DNA of 64,000 nt from contig NZ_JACYWE010000006.1 in NCBI RefSeq assembly GCF_014841105.1, positions 170,238-234,237 on the forward strand, read 5' to 3'. Below the pieces are notes generated by a model. The model was not told the DNA's origin, searched no databases, and saw only the letters and a list, made by a program, of their open reading frames with translations. Shown here in pieces: positions 33,978 to 40,868 of this stretch (within the stretch, counting starts at the first letter, position 1; each line of letters opens with the position of its first letter). Source of the DNA: Lolliginicoccus lacisalsi (GTDB lineage Bacteria; Actinomycetota; Actinomycetes; Mycobacteriales; Mycobacteriaceae). The position numbers were made by a program, and so were the translations under genes.

Positions 33978-34697
33978 TTACCTGCGCTGCCCTCCTCGGT
34001 CGCCCTCCTTGCGCAGCGCTCGCGAGCGGGCGTCGTCGACGATCTTCTCCGCCACGGTGCGCAGCTTCTCCTGCGTGCGCTGGGACAGCGAGACGAGCAC
34101 CGCGAAAGCACGCTCGTCGGTCACCGCGAGCGAGTGCATGATGATGCCCTTGGCCATGCCGATCACATCGCGGGAATCGAGCGCATCGAGCAACTGCACC
34201 CGCTCCCGCGAGTGCGCCACCGCGATCGAGGCATGCGCCGCGAAGGGCTGCCCGATGTAGACCGCCTCCTCGTCGAAGGCATTGCCCTGCGTGGAGTACA
34301 GGTTGAGCGCGCCCAGCACCCGCCCGTCGAGGTGCAGGCGGAACGCGAGCATCGAATGCACCCCGGCGTTGCTCGCTGCCTCCGCGAAGCGGGGCCAGCG
34401 GGTCTCCCGCGCGAGCTGCCCAGTGCGGTACACACCCCCCTCGAGCACCGCGTCCACGCACGGGCCCTCCTGGAAGGTGTACTGGAACGAGTCGATGACC
34501 TCGACGAGCTCGGAGGTGGGCGCGGCCGTGATCACGCGATCCTGCTCGAGCAGCGACAGGCCAGCGTGATCCGTGCCGGGGATGGACTTCTGCGCCTCGC
34601 GGACGATCGCGTCGAGCGTGGCATCATGGCCGGGCTCGCTCTCCATCGCGCGGGCGGCGTCGGCAAGCAGTTCGGCCATCGGTGGCAAGCTGGTCAT
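33978..34697 (-). CDS. GAF-ANTAR RNA-binding regulator
   Basis: 239 residues: a GAF domain (residues ~15-165; TDHAGLSLLEQDRVITAAPTS, QEGPCVDAV, LAFRLHLDGRVLGALNLYS) and a C-terminal ANTAR domain (DSRDVIGMAKGIIMHSLAVTDERAFAVLVSLSQRTQEKLRTVAEKIV). ANTAR domains bind paired RNA hairpins and act as antiterminators, so this links a sensed signal to transcript elongation. ATGA overlap with the upstream STAS gene makes a two-gene operon, divergent from rsbW-sigF. Confidence 0.9.
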   Translation of the reverse strand: MTSLPPMAELLADAARAMESEPGHDATLDAIVREAQKSIPGTDHAGLSLLEQDRVITAAPTSELVEVIDSFQYTFQEGPCVDAVLEGGVYRTGQLARETRWPRFAEAASNAGVHSMLAFRLHLDGRVLGALNLYSTQGNAFDEEAVYIGQPFAAHASIAVAHSRERVQLLDALDSRDVIGMAKGIIMHSLAVTDERAFAVLVSLSQRTQEKLRTVAEKIVDDARSRALRKEGDRGGQRR

Positions 34698-35140
34698 GGC
34701 CGGGGCTCCGGACGTCGGCAGCGGGCCCGCTCGGTGGCATCGAGCAGCGCGCCGATGCGCCCCGCCTCGACGAACCGCGCGATGCACTGCTGGGCATCAT
34801 GAAGCGTGCTGGTGACGGTCACCCGCTTGTCCGCCCCGGTCACGCGCAGGATGTGGCGCAGTGGCCGGTCGGCCACCACGACGCAATAGCCACCGCGCTC
34901 CCGGAGATCAGCGGCGAGCGCGATCACCGCAGCGATGCCCGCCGAAGCGACGAAGGTGGCCTGGGTGAGGTCGATGACGCAATGCGGGGGGCAGATCCAT
35001 GGAGCGTGCCGGGATGCCCACGCGCGGGGCTCGCCGATCCGCACGGCGTCGACATCACCCACAAAAGTGATCATGGTGGGTGCTCGTCCTGGCGCGCGTC
35101 CCGTGGTGGTGATCCGATTTCCCTGCATCGAGCTTCTCAT
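34694..35140 (-). CDS. STAS-domain protein (anti-anti-sigma-like)
   Basis: 148 residues. Short Arg/Thr-rich N-terminus, then a STAS domain: MITFVGDVDAVRIGEP, VIDLTQATFVASAGIAAVIALAADL, and GYCVVVADRPLRHILRVTG. The phosphorylation loop reads VASAG, with Ser as the possible phosphate acceptor for an RsbW-type kinase. ATG 35140 has GGGAGG six bases upstream and is the best start; ATG 35074 would still leave the whole domain. Co-translated with the GAF-ANTAR gene and divergent from the RsbW-like kinase, its likely partner. Confidence 0.82.
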   Translation of the reverse strand: MRSSMQGNRITTTGRAPGRAPTMITFVGDVDAVRIGEPRAWASRHAPWICPPHCVIDLTQATFVASAGIAAVIALAADLRERGGYCVVVADRPLRHILRVTGADKRVTVTSTLHDAQQCIARFVEAGRIGALLDATERARCRRPEPRP

Positions 35141-35398
35141 CCTGGCCTCCCATCGATTGCTGACGACTGGGAGCGAGCACTCGCCAAGGCGAGAACACGA
35201 GACGTGCCAATGCGCGCGTCCCAACAAGGCTGTGTGCTCAACCGGATACCAATATTACCTGGATCACAGGGCCTCGCGGGAGGGGTGTATGAATTGTCTT
35301 TATTGCCGGGATTCCGAGCCGTGGGAATATCCTGCACACCCCCTGGGTATCCTTCCGTAGCGAGGCAGCATCGAAGCTGCCGTGACCGGGGAGCAGGT

Positions 35399-35794
35399 GT
35401 GAGCATCACGAGAAGAACAAGCCTGACCGACACCATCGCGCTGAGCGTTCCCGCGCGCCCGGACTATCTGGCGCTGGGCAGGCTCGTGGCCGCGAGCGTC
35501 GCCGCGCGGGCTGATCTCGACCTGACCAGCGTGGAGGAAGTACGCCTCGCCGTCGACGAGGCTTGCACCCAGCTCATCGCGGTGGCGCTGCCGGGCAGCG
35601 AGATCCTCTGCGAGTTCCGGATCGAGCCCGGCGAGGTCCATGTCACCGCCAGCGTCGACCACGATGGCACCCGTCATCCCGACCAGGACTCCATCGGCTG
35701 GCACGTCCTGGCCAGCGTCAGTACTGGCCTCGCCTACCGGCTCGAGGGGGCGCGCGCCATGCTGGGCTTCCGGGCCTGCCGCGACAGCGCTTGA
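35399..35794 (+). CDS. RsbW-like anti-sigma factor, serine kinase type
   Basis: 131 residues of the HATPase_c_2 anti-sigma family: ALGRLVAASVAARADLDLTSVEEVRLAVDEACTQLI contains the N-box (E..LAVDEA), and DSIGWHVLASVSTGLAYR is the region of the G2 motif. It would bind and inhibit SigF and phosphorylate STAS antagonists. Start GTG 35399 with GGGGAG five bases upstream. The sigF gene begins two bases after its stop, the classical rsbW-sigF arrangement. Confidence 0.88.
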   Translation: MSITRRTSLTDTIALSVPARPDYLALGRLVAASVAARADLDLTSVEEVRLAVDEACTQLIAVALPGSEILCEFRIEPGEVHVTASVDHDGTRHPDQDSIGWHVLASVSTGLAYRLEGARAMLGFRACRDSA

Positions 35795-35796
35795 CG

Positions 35797-36522
35797 ATGA
35801 ACCCTCTCGAGGTCGAGCAGGTGAACAAGCTGCTCGAGAAGCGCGCGGCCCTGCCTCACGGCGATCCGGCCGCTGAGGAACTGCGCGCGGAGATCGTCAC
35901 CCGGTGCCTGGGTCTCGCCCGCAACATCGCCAGCCGGTTCCGGTATCGCGGCGAGGACCCCGACGACGTGCTGCAGGTGGCAAGCCTCGCGCTCATCGTG
36001 GCCGTGGATCGTTTCGATAGCTCCCGCGGCAGCGGCTTCATCGCGTTCGCCGTGCCCACCATCGTGGGAGAAATCCGGCATCACCTGAGGGACAAGCGGG
36101 ACCTCGTGCGGGTCCCCCGGCACATCCACGAGCTGCGCGCGCGAATCGCTCAGGAGGTGCCCGCCCTGGCCCAGTCGCTAGGCCGGACACCGAGCCCGCA
36201 GGACCTCGCCACCGCGGTCGGCACGACCGTAGAGGACATCACCGAGGCGATGCATGCGGGAAGCATCTACCACGATGCCGAACTTGGCGACCTCGTGCAC
36301 GACCACGATGCCGACCACCTCGCCATTGATCAGCGGATGGACCTGGCCGAGCTCGTGGCGATCCTGCCCGACCGTGAGAAAACTATCGTCCGCATGCGGT
36401 TCCTCGAGGAGCGCACCCAGTCCGAGATCGCCCACTGCCTGGGCATTTCCCAGGTCCACGTCTCCCGCTTGCTCGCCCGCGCGCTGGAATGCCTCCGGGA
36501 GCGAGCCAGGCCAGGAGTGTGA
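35797..36522 (+). CDS. sigF: SigB/SigF/SigG-subfamily RNA polymerase sigma factor
   Basis: 241 residues. Region 2: LARNIASRFRYRGEDPDDVLQVASLALIVAVDRFDSSRGSGFIAFAVPTIVGEIRHHLRD. Region 3: LGRTPSPQDLATAVGTTVEDI. Region 4: LPDREKTIVRMRFLEERTQSEIAHCLGISQVHVSRLLARAL. It is the stress/SigF type and its kinase gene is directly upstream. It is expected to recognise GTTT...GGGTA promoters, one of which stands right after the gene (36524-36549). Confidence 0.93.
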   Translation: MNPLEVEQVNKLLEKRAALPHGDPAAEELRAEIVTRCLGLARNIASRFRYRGEDPDDVLQVASLALIVAVDRFDSSRGSGFIAFAVPTIVGEIRHHLRDKRDLVRVPRHIHELRARIAQEVPALAQSLGRTPSPQDLATAVGTTVEDITEAMHAGSIYHDAELGDLVHDHDADHLAIDQRMDLAELVAILPDREKTIVRMRFLEERTQSEIAHCLGISQVHVSRLLARALECLRERARPGV

Positions 36523-36523
36523 T

Positions 36524-36549
36524 GTTTGCCATCTGGCGTCCCGGGGTAC
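36524..36549 (+). promoter_or_regulatory. SigF-type promoter
   Basis: GTTT (36524-36527), a 16-bp spacer and GGGTAC (36544-36549) match the SigF consensus GTTT-N15..17-GGGTAY. It lies directly after sigF and 50 bp before a 51-residue membrane protein gene, which should be a SigF target. Confidence 0.7.
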
Positions 36550-36598
36550 TACCCCTCTAGCTGGCCACAAAGCGGCAAGCAGTCAGGAGGACAGGAAC

Positions 36599-36754
36599 AT
36601 GATCGTACTCGGTATCATCCTGCTCGTCGTGGGATGGCTGACCGGCATCCAGATCGTGTGGACGCTGGGCATCGTGGCGCTGGTAATCGGTGTCATTCTC
36701 GCCATCCTCGGCATGATCGGGCGGCCCGTAGGCGGCCGCAAGACCTGGTATTAG
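36599..36754 (+). CDS. 51-residue membrane protein (DUF6131-like)
   Basis: Almost wholly hydrophobic (MIVLGIILLVVGWLTGIQIV, then WTLGIVALVIGVILAILGMIG) with a short basic C-terminus GRPVGGRKTWY, i.e. two membrane segments as a hairpin. AGGAGG is eight bases before the ATG. It follows a strong SigF-type promoter, so it is probably a general-stress membrane peptide. Similar short actinobacterial proteins are grouped as DUF6131. Confidence 0.82.
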   Translation: MIVLGIILLVVGWLTGIQIVWTLGIVALVIGVILAILGMIGRPVGGRKTWY

Positions 36755-36772
36755 CAGAGGGGAGTGAGAACC

Positions 36773-36982
36773 ATGCGAGGACTCGGCGGCATCATCACTC
36801 TGCTAGTCGTGATCTGGCTGGTGGTCGGTGCCATCGCTGCGGGGCAGCGGGGCTACTTCAGTAGCACCAATCCGGATTGCGCCGGCATCAGCACGCTTGC
36901 CATCACTGTGGTCGCAGGTCCGCTGAACTACGCGGGCGTCAATCCGCAGGTCGACCAATGCGATATCCCGGAGCCAAGCTGA
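36773..36982 (+). CDS. 69-residue single-TM membrane protein
   Basis: N-terminal membrane segment GGIITLLVVIWLVVGAIAAG, then an extracytoplasmic ~45-residue tail with two cysteines (NPDCAG, DQCDIPEPS) that could form a disulfide. AGAGGGGAG precedes ATG 36773 by eight bases. It follows the 51-residue gene by 18 bases and probably shares the SigF-type promoter. Function unknown. Confidence 0.75.
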   Translation: MRGLGGIITLLVVIWLVVGAIAAGQRGYFSSTNPDCAGISTLAITVVAGPLNYAGVNPQVDQCDIPEPS

Positions 36983-37057
36983 TAGACCACAACTAAACCC
37001 GCCCGCCCCGGTTGATCGACGCCTCCCAGCCGAATCCATACCGGGGCTGGCTACGGG

Positions 37058-37093
37058 ACGTGGGCCCGGAAGCAAAAGCTTCCGGGCCCACGT
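37058..37093. terminator. 16-bp perfect hairpin with AAAA loop
   Basis: ACGTGGGCCCGGAAGC, AAAA, then the exact reverse complement. It lies between the convergent 69-residue and 51-residue genes, so it is probably a bidirectional terminator. Confidence 0.75.
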
Positions 37094-37112
37094 CGCATGT
37101 TGTCGCCAGCTA

Positions 37113-37268
37113 TCAGATGCCGGGGATGTTGATGATCCCGGGCAGCAGGTCCTGGAAGAAGGCAGCCGCGCTGAGCAGGCCGTCGAAGATCGCTGCGTAG
37201 ATCTCGGAGGGAGCAACGCCGAGCTGCTCCTCGCCGACGGTGGAAAGATCGAAGATGGAAGGGTTCAT
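37113..37268 (-). CDS. 51-residue acidic, hydrophobic peptide
   Basis: Peptide MNPSIFDLSTVGEEQLGVAP followed by SEIYAAIFDGLLSAAAFFQD and LLPGIINIPGI. It is acidic in its first half and amphipathic to hydrophobic in the second, with no cysteine and no cleavable signal. GGAGG is six bases before the ATG, and a strong hairpin stands 20 bases beyond the stop, so it has the full signals of a real gene. I recognise no family. The C-terminal pattern resembles membrane-active or surface peptides, but that is only a guess. Confidence 0.7.
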   Translation of the reverse strand: MNPSIFDLSTVGEEQLGVAPSEIYAAIFDGLLSAAAFFQDLLPGIINIPGI

Positions 37269-37426
37269 GCAGTGCCTCCAAGCACGAGTGGTCGTATCCG
37301 GCAGGAATGCTACGGGACGCGATGCCCGGCCCTCCCGCCAGTGATGGGTATCTCACAGTGACCAATCCGCGCTGCTGGCGTCCAGCAAACCAGGCAACGA
37401 TCATCAGATCGTGATGTGCGCGCGAG

Positions 37427-37975
37427 CTACGCCACCGCGATCCGCTCGATGAGCTTGGCGCAGAACGCCTCCAGGTCACCAGGGCTACGGGAGGTGGTCA
37501 GGTTGCCGTCCGCCACGACCTCCTCGTCGATCCACACCGCCCCCGCGTTCCGCAGGTCGAGCGCCACCGACTTGTACGAGGTCATGGTCCGGCCCTTGGC
37601 CACGCCCGCGTCGATGAGGATCCACGGGGCATGGCAGATCGCCGCGACCGGCTTCTCCGCCTCGAAGAACGCGCGCACGAACTCGGCTGCTCCCTGGGCC
37701 AGGCGCATCGTGTCCGCGTTCACCGTGCCTCCCGGCAGCACGAGGGCATCGAACTGCTCCACGCTCGCTTGCCCGAGCGCCACGTCGACGTCGAACGAAT
37801 CGGCATGGTCCCAGTCATTCTCCATGGCTGTGATCGACCCTTCCTGCGGCGAGACAAGCACGGGCGTGCCGCCCGCGTCCTTGACCGCCTCCCATGGCCG
37901 AGTCAGTTCCACCTGCTCGACGCCGTTGGTGCACAGGAACGCCACCCGGGTGCCGGAAATGTCGAACTTGCCCAT
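37427..37975 (-). CDS. DJ-1/PfpI-family protein (glutamine amidotransferase-like)
   Basis: 182 residues. RVAFLCTNGVEQVELTRPWEAV holds the conserved Glu and the nucleophile elbow is AAICHAPWILIDAG with Cys and the following His, the pattern of PfpI/YhbO-type stress proteins (reported as deglycase, glyoxalase III or peptidase). AAAGGAG precedes the ATG. Stand-alone, divergent from the TipA-like regulator across repeat copy D. Confidence 0.9.
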   Translation of the reverse strand: MGKFDISGTRVAFLCTNGVEQVELTRPWEAVKDAGGTPVLVSPQEGSITAMENDWDHADSFDVDVALGQASVEQFDALVLPGGTVNADTMRLAQGAAEFVRAFFEAEKPVAAICHAPWILIDAGVAKGRTMTSYKSVALDLRNAGAVWIDEEVVADGNLTTSRSPGDLEAFCAKLIERIAVA

Positions 37976-38060
37976 GTCAGAACTCCTTTCGTCCGCTGAT
38001 GCCGTGATCTCGACCGTACGCTCGGTGCTCCGTGCTGGCAGGTTCGGTCTCGCGGGCGCC

Positions 38061-38150
38061 GGCCTCGTGGTGGCCGGCCTCGTGGGCGGCCTCGTGGTGG
38101 CCGGCCTCGTGGTGGAAACTTTTCCCGCTCCAGCCGGGAAAAGTTTCCAC
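38061..38150. repeat. Minisatellite plus inverted repeat, family 1, copy D
   Basis: Left part (38061-38110): GGCCTCGTGGTGGCC-type units repeated about four times. Right part: perfect 16-bp arms GTGGAAACTTTTCCCG (38112-38127) and CGGGAAAAGTTTCCAC (38135-38150), 7-nt loop. It lies between divergent genes, so terminator function cannot explain this copy. Confidence 0.9.
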
Positions 38151-38189
38151 TGGCGGTGGAGGCCCCGGCCGGATCGCCCAAGAAAACCC

Positions 38190-38220
38190 TTGCGGTTGAC
38201 GCAGCGTCAACGCCTACTGT
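38190..38220 (+). promoter_or_regulatory. MerR-type promoter with 19-bp spacer and central dyad
   Basis: TTGCGG (38190-38195) and TACTGT (38215-38220) are 19 bp apart, the over-long spacing that MerR proteins correct by twisting DNA. GTTGACG-CAG-CGTCAAC, a perfect dyad (38195-38211), fills the spacer. It precedes the TipA-like gene by 72 bp and indicates autoregulation. Confidence 0.8.
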
Positions 38221-38292
38221 CGAGATGTTTCCAGGCACTACCCAGCAAGAGGCTAGGGAAACCAGCCTGGGATGACAGCCAAGGAGTCGCAC

Positions 38293-39045
38293 ATGGACTG
38301 GCCCATCCAGCAGGTCGCGCGGCTTAGCGGGATCACCACCCGCACGCTGCGCCACTACGACCAGATCGGCCTGCTTCCGCCGAGCCGCACCGCATCAAGC
38401 GGATTGCGCCACTACGACACCACCGCGCTGATGCGGCTCCAGCGGATCCTCATGCTCCGCCAGCTCGGGCTCGGCCTGCCCGCCATAGCCGATGTGCTCA
38501 ACGGGCAGGACGACGACATCAGCGCGCTTCGCGACCATCTCGGGTGGCTCGAGGCCGAGCAGGAACGCATCGCGCGGCAGATCCAGGCCGTCAAGCACAC
38601 CATCACCACCCACACGGAAGGAACAACCCCCATGGCACACGACATGCTCGACGGATTCGACCACACCCAGTACAAGGAAGAAGTGGAGCAACGCTGGGGC
38701 GCGAAGGCCTACGCCGACAGCGACCGCTGGTGGCGCGGACTCAGCGCCACGGACAAGGCCGGTTTCATGGCAGAGACCCGTGCCCTCGCCCAGGCGTGGA
38801 AGGACTCATTCGCTGCCGGAGACGATCCTGCCAGTGATGCGGCGCAGCAGCTCGCGGCCCGCCACGTCCGCTGGCTCACCGCCGCCTACCAGGGAAAGGC
38901 CCCCGGCAAGGAGCACCTCATCGGACTCGCCCGCATGTATGTCGACGACCCACGGTTCGCCGCCAACTACGAGGCGGCACCCGATGATGGTGGCGCTACC
39001 CACGTCCGCGATGCGCTTATCCACGGGGCGGAGGGCAACGGCTAG
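38293..39045 (+). CDS. MerR-family regulator with TipAS antibiotic-binding domain (TipA-like)
   Basis: 250 residues. Residues 1-75 are a MerR helix-turn-helix (IQQVARLSGITTRTLRHYDQIGLLPPSR, SGLRHYDTTALMRLQRI), then a coiled linker, then a TipAS domain (FDHTQYKEEVEQRWGAKAYADSDRWWRGL; AYQGKAPGKEHLIGLARMYVDDPRFAANYE). TipA of Streptomyces binds thiopeptides and activates its own gene. ATG 38293 has AAGGAG seven bases upstream. An internal ATG at 38632 with its own GGAAGGA could yield a free TipAS domain, as in tipA. It shares CTAG at its stop with the convergent gene. Confidence 0.9.
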   Translation: MDWPIQQVARLSGITTRTLRHYDQIGLLPPSRTASSGLRHYDTTALMRLQRILMLRQLGLGLPAIADVLNGQDDDISALRDHLGWLEAEQERIARQIQAVKHTITTHTEGTTPMAHDMLDGFDHTQYKEEVEQRWGAKAYADSDRWWRGLSATDKAGFMAETRALAQAWKDSFAAGDDPASDAAQQLAARHVRWLTAAYQGKAPGKEHLIGLARMYVDDPRFAANYEAAPDDGGATHVRDALIHGAEGNG

Positions 39046-39623
39046 AGCTCGCCGACGTAGTGGGACTCGCGGGCGCGGATGCGCTCGACGTAGGGCCGGG
39101 TCTGGGTGGTGTACTCGCCGCCCTCGGGGAGGCCCTGGAAGCGCTGCACGGCACCGAACCCAGCGTTGTACGCGGCGAGCGCGAGATCGAGGGGGTCGCC
39201 GTCGAGCTGCCCGGCGGTGACTCCCTCGGTGGCGCGGCGATGGTTGTCGCACATGAACGCGGCCTGCGCGGTGATGGCGTCGGGGATGCTGTAGGGGTCG
39301 GCGAGGCCATCCTCGTCGGCGTCGATTCCCCAGATCTCCCACGTGGACGGGATGAACTGGGCGGGGCCCATGGCGCCGGCGGGGGAGAGGGCGTCGCTGC
39401 GGAAGCTGGACTCGGCCTCGATCTGCGCGGCGAGCAGTTGCGGGGTGATGGCCTCGCAGCTCTCGGCGGCGCGCAGGATCCACTCGCGGTACTCGTCGTT
39501 GAAGCCGTTGGTGACGGTGCGCGGGGTGTAGTTGGGGAACTCGCGGTCGCTGTCGAGGTAGGCGACGCATCCGGCCACGCCGAGCGCCCCCACGAACAGT
39601 GCCACGGGCCAGCTTTGTCTCAT
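39042..39623 (-). CDS. Lytic transglycosylase lipoprotein
   Basis: 193 residues. The signal peptide MRQSWPVALFVGALGVAGC ends in a lipobox, so a lipid-anchored surface protein is expected. The catalytic domain is SLT-like: AAQIEAESSFRSDALSPAGAMGPAQFIPSTW contains the catalytic Glu and the GxMGxxQ motif, and LALAAYNAGFGAVQRFQG is the family's C-terminal block. It cleaves the glycan strand of peptidoglycan. ATG 39623 was chosen for the signal peptide. Its stop codon overlaps that of the TipA-like gene. Confidence 0.9.
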   Translation of the reverse strand: MRQSWPVALFVGALGVAGCVAYLDSDREFPNYTPRTVTNGFNDEYREWILRAAESCEAITPQLLAAQIEAESSFRSDALSPAGAMGPAQFIPSTWEIWGIDADEDGLADPYSIPDAITAQAAFMCDNHRRATEGVTAGQLDGDPLDLALAAYNAGFGAVQRFQGLPEGGEYTTQTRPYVERIRARESHYVGEL

Positions 39624-39776
39624 CGTCCTCGAGTGTGTCCGCAGCGGCGTGCTGGCGCCATAGGAAGTTACTGAGAATACTGCTCGAACAGGACACGATC
39701 TGGCATTGCCCATGCTGCCGATCACGACCAGAATGGGAAGTGTCACGGATCACAGGTCGAATGCGGGGAGAGACGC

Positions 39777-39962
39777 ATGCACGCTGTCATTGGCGACCAC
39801 CTCCACATCAAGAGCGCCACGGTAGGCCGGCCTGAGCAGGACTGCGAGGTCCTTGAGGTGCGCGGGCCGAGCGGCGAGCCACCGTACCGGGTGCGGTTCG
39901 ACGACGGGCACGAGTCGTTGCTGTTCCCGGGCACGGATTGCCTCGTCGAGCACCGCGACTAG
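39777..39962 (+). CDS. DUF1918 family protein
   Basis: 61 residues: a small beta-barrel-like protein (GDHLHIKSATVGRPEQDCEVLEV, then YRVRFDDGHESLLFPGTDCLVEH), the typical DUF1918 pattern widespread in actinobacteria. GGGGAGAG precedes the ATG. Function unknown. It converges on the PIG-L gene with a 19-base gap. Confidence 0.88.
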   Translation: MHAVIGDHLHIKSATVGRPEQDCEVLEVRGPSGEPPYRVRFDDGHESLLFPGTDCLVEHRD

Positions 39963-39981
39963 GGGAGTCCCCGGGCGCGAT

Positions 39982-40785
39982 CTAGTCGTCCAGGAACCAG
40001 CCCTCGCGCATGCCGGGCGCGCGGCCGGGCTCGATGTAGAACTCCGTGCCGAAGACCGCGGCAAAGATCTCGGGCGGCATCGCCATGAAGCCTCCGATAT
40101 CGGTGGCCTGGCTGGCGTGTGCCTGCATCGCGGCCCGGCGCTGGCCGAGGAACTCCGAGACATCTACTTGCCAGTGGATGTCGGCCTCGGGGGAGCCCAG
40201 GGGGTTGCCGTCGTCGGCGGGGGCATCGGGGTCGAAATCGGGAGTCTCCCCGGCCGCGACGAGCGCATCGCGCCACATGCGCAAGCGGTCGCGGTTGAAG
40301 GTGGATTCGAGCAAGCGCGGAGCCTGCGCTGCTAGCTTCGCGGCGCGATGGACCACCTGATGGACCTTGATGTGGTCGGGGTGGCCGTATCCGCCATGCC
40401 AGTCGTAGCCGGTGACGATGCTGGCGTGCTCCTCGTCGAGGATCCTGGCGAGCCGGGTGGCTGCTTCCTCGAGGTCGGCCTGGTGGAAGCAGCTGGGGTC
40501 TTTGTTCTGCTCCCAGCCGTTCATGCCGGAGTCGGAGTAGCCGAGCCATGCGATGCGGCTCGTACCGGTCGCGAGCGCGGATGCCTCGGCCTCGGTGCGG
40601 CGGCGGTCCACTAGTGACTCGCCCGGCGCGAGATCCTCGGGGACCTCCCCGTGCTCGCCATTGGTGCAGTAGACGACCACTACGCGGTGACCGTCCCGCG
40701 ATGCCCGCGCCATGGAGCCGGAGGTCTGCGAGCTCTCATCATCAGGGTGAGCATGGACGAAAACGACAGTGGTCACCCCCGCCAT
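39982..40785 (-). CDS. PIG-L family deacetylase (mycothiol S-conjugate amidase-like)
   Basis: 267 residues of the zinc-dependent LmbE/PIG-L family. Zinc ligands are in FVHAHPDDE near the N-terminus and GGYGHPDHIKVHQVVH later; TNGEHGEVPEDLAPGE is typical of mycothiol S-conjugate amidase (Mca) and GlcNAc-inositol deacetylase (MshB). It fits an organism that makes mycothiol. ATG 40785 is used; a GTG three codons further in is possible. The closest role, Mca or a related deacetylase, cannot be separated by eye. Confidence 0.87.
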   Translation of the reverse strand: MAGVTTVVFVHAHPDDESSQTSGSMARASRDGHRVVVVYCTNGEHGEVPEDLAPGESLVDRRRTEAEASALATGTSRIAWLGYSDSGMNGWEQNKDPSCFHQADLEEAATRLARILDEEHASIVTGYDWHGGYGHPDHIKVHQVVHRAAKLAAQAPRLLESTFNRDRLRMWRDALVAAGETPDFDPDAPADDGNPLGSPEADIHWQVDVSEFLGQRRAAMQAHASQATDIGGFMAMPPEIFAAVFGTEFYIEPGRAPGMREGWFLDD

Positions 40786-40868
40786 CCTGCCGGACTGCTG
40801 CGTGCCTGTCCCGTCATGAGCCTCGGCATGCCGGTTCCGGCCATCGGGCCGTGCGCGCGGCCAAGCTG

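Noticed and set aside
35321..35350. SigF-type promoter before rsbW (GGGTAT at 35345)
   Set aside because: The -10 is good, but no GTTT-like -35 stands at 15-17 bp spacing.
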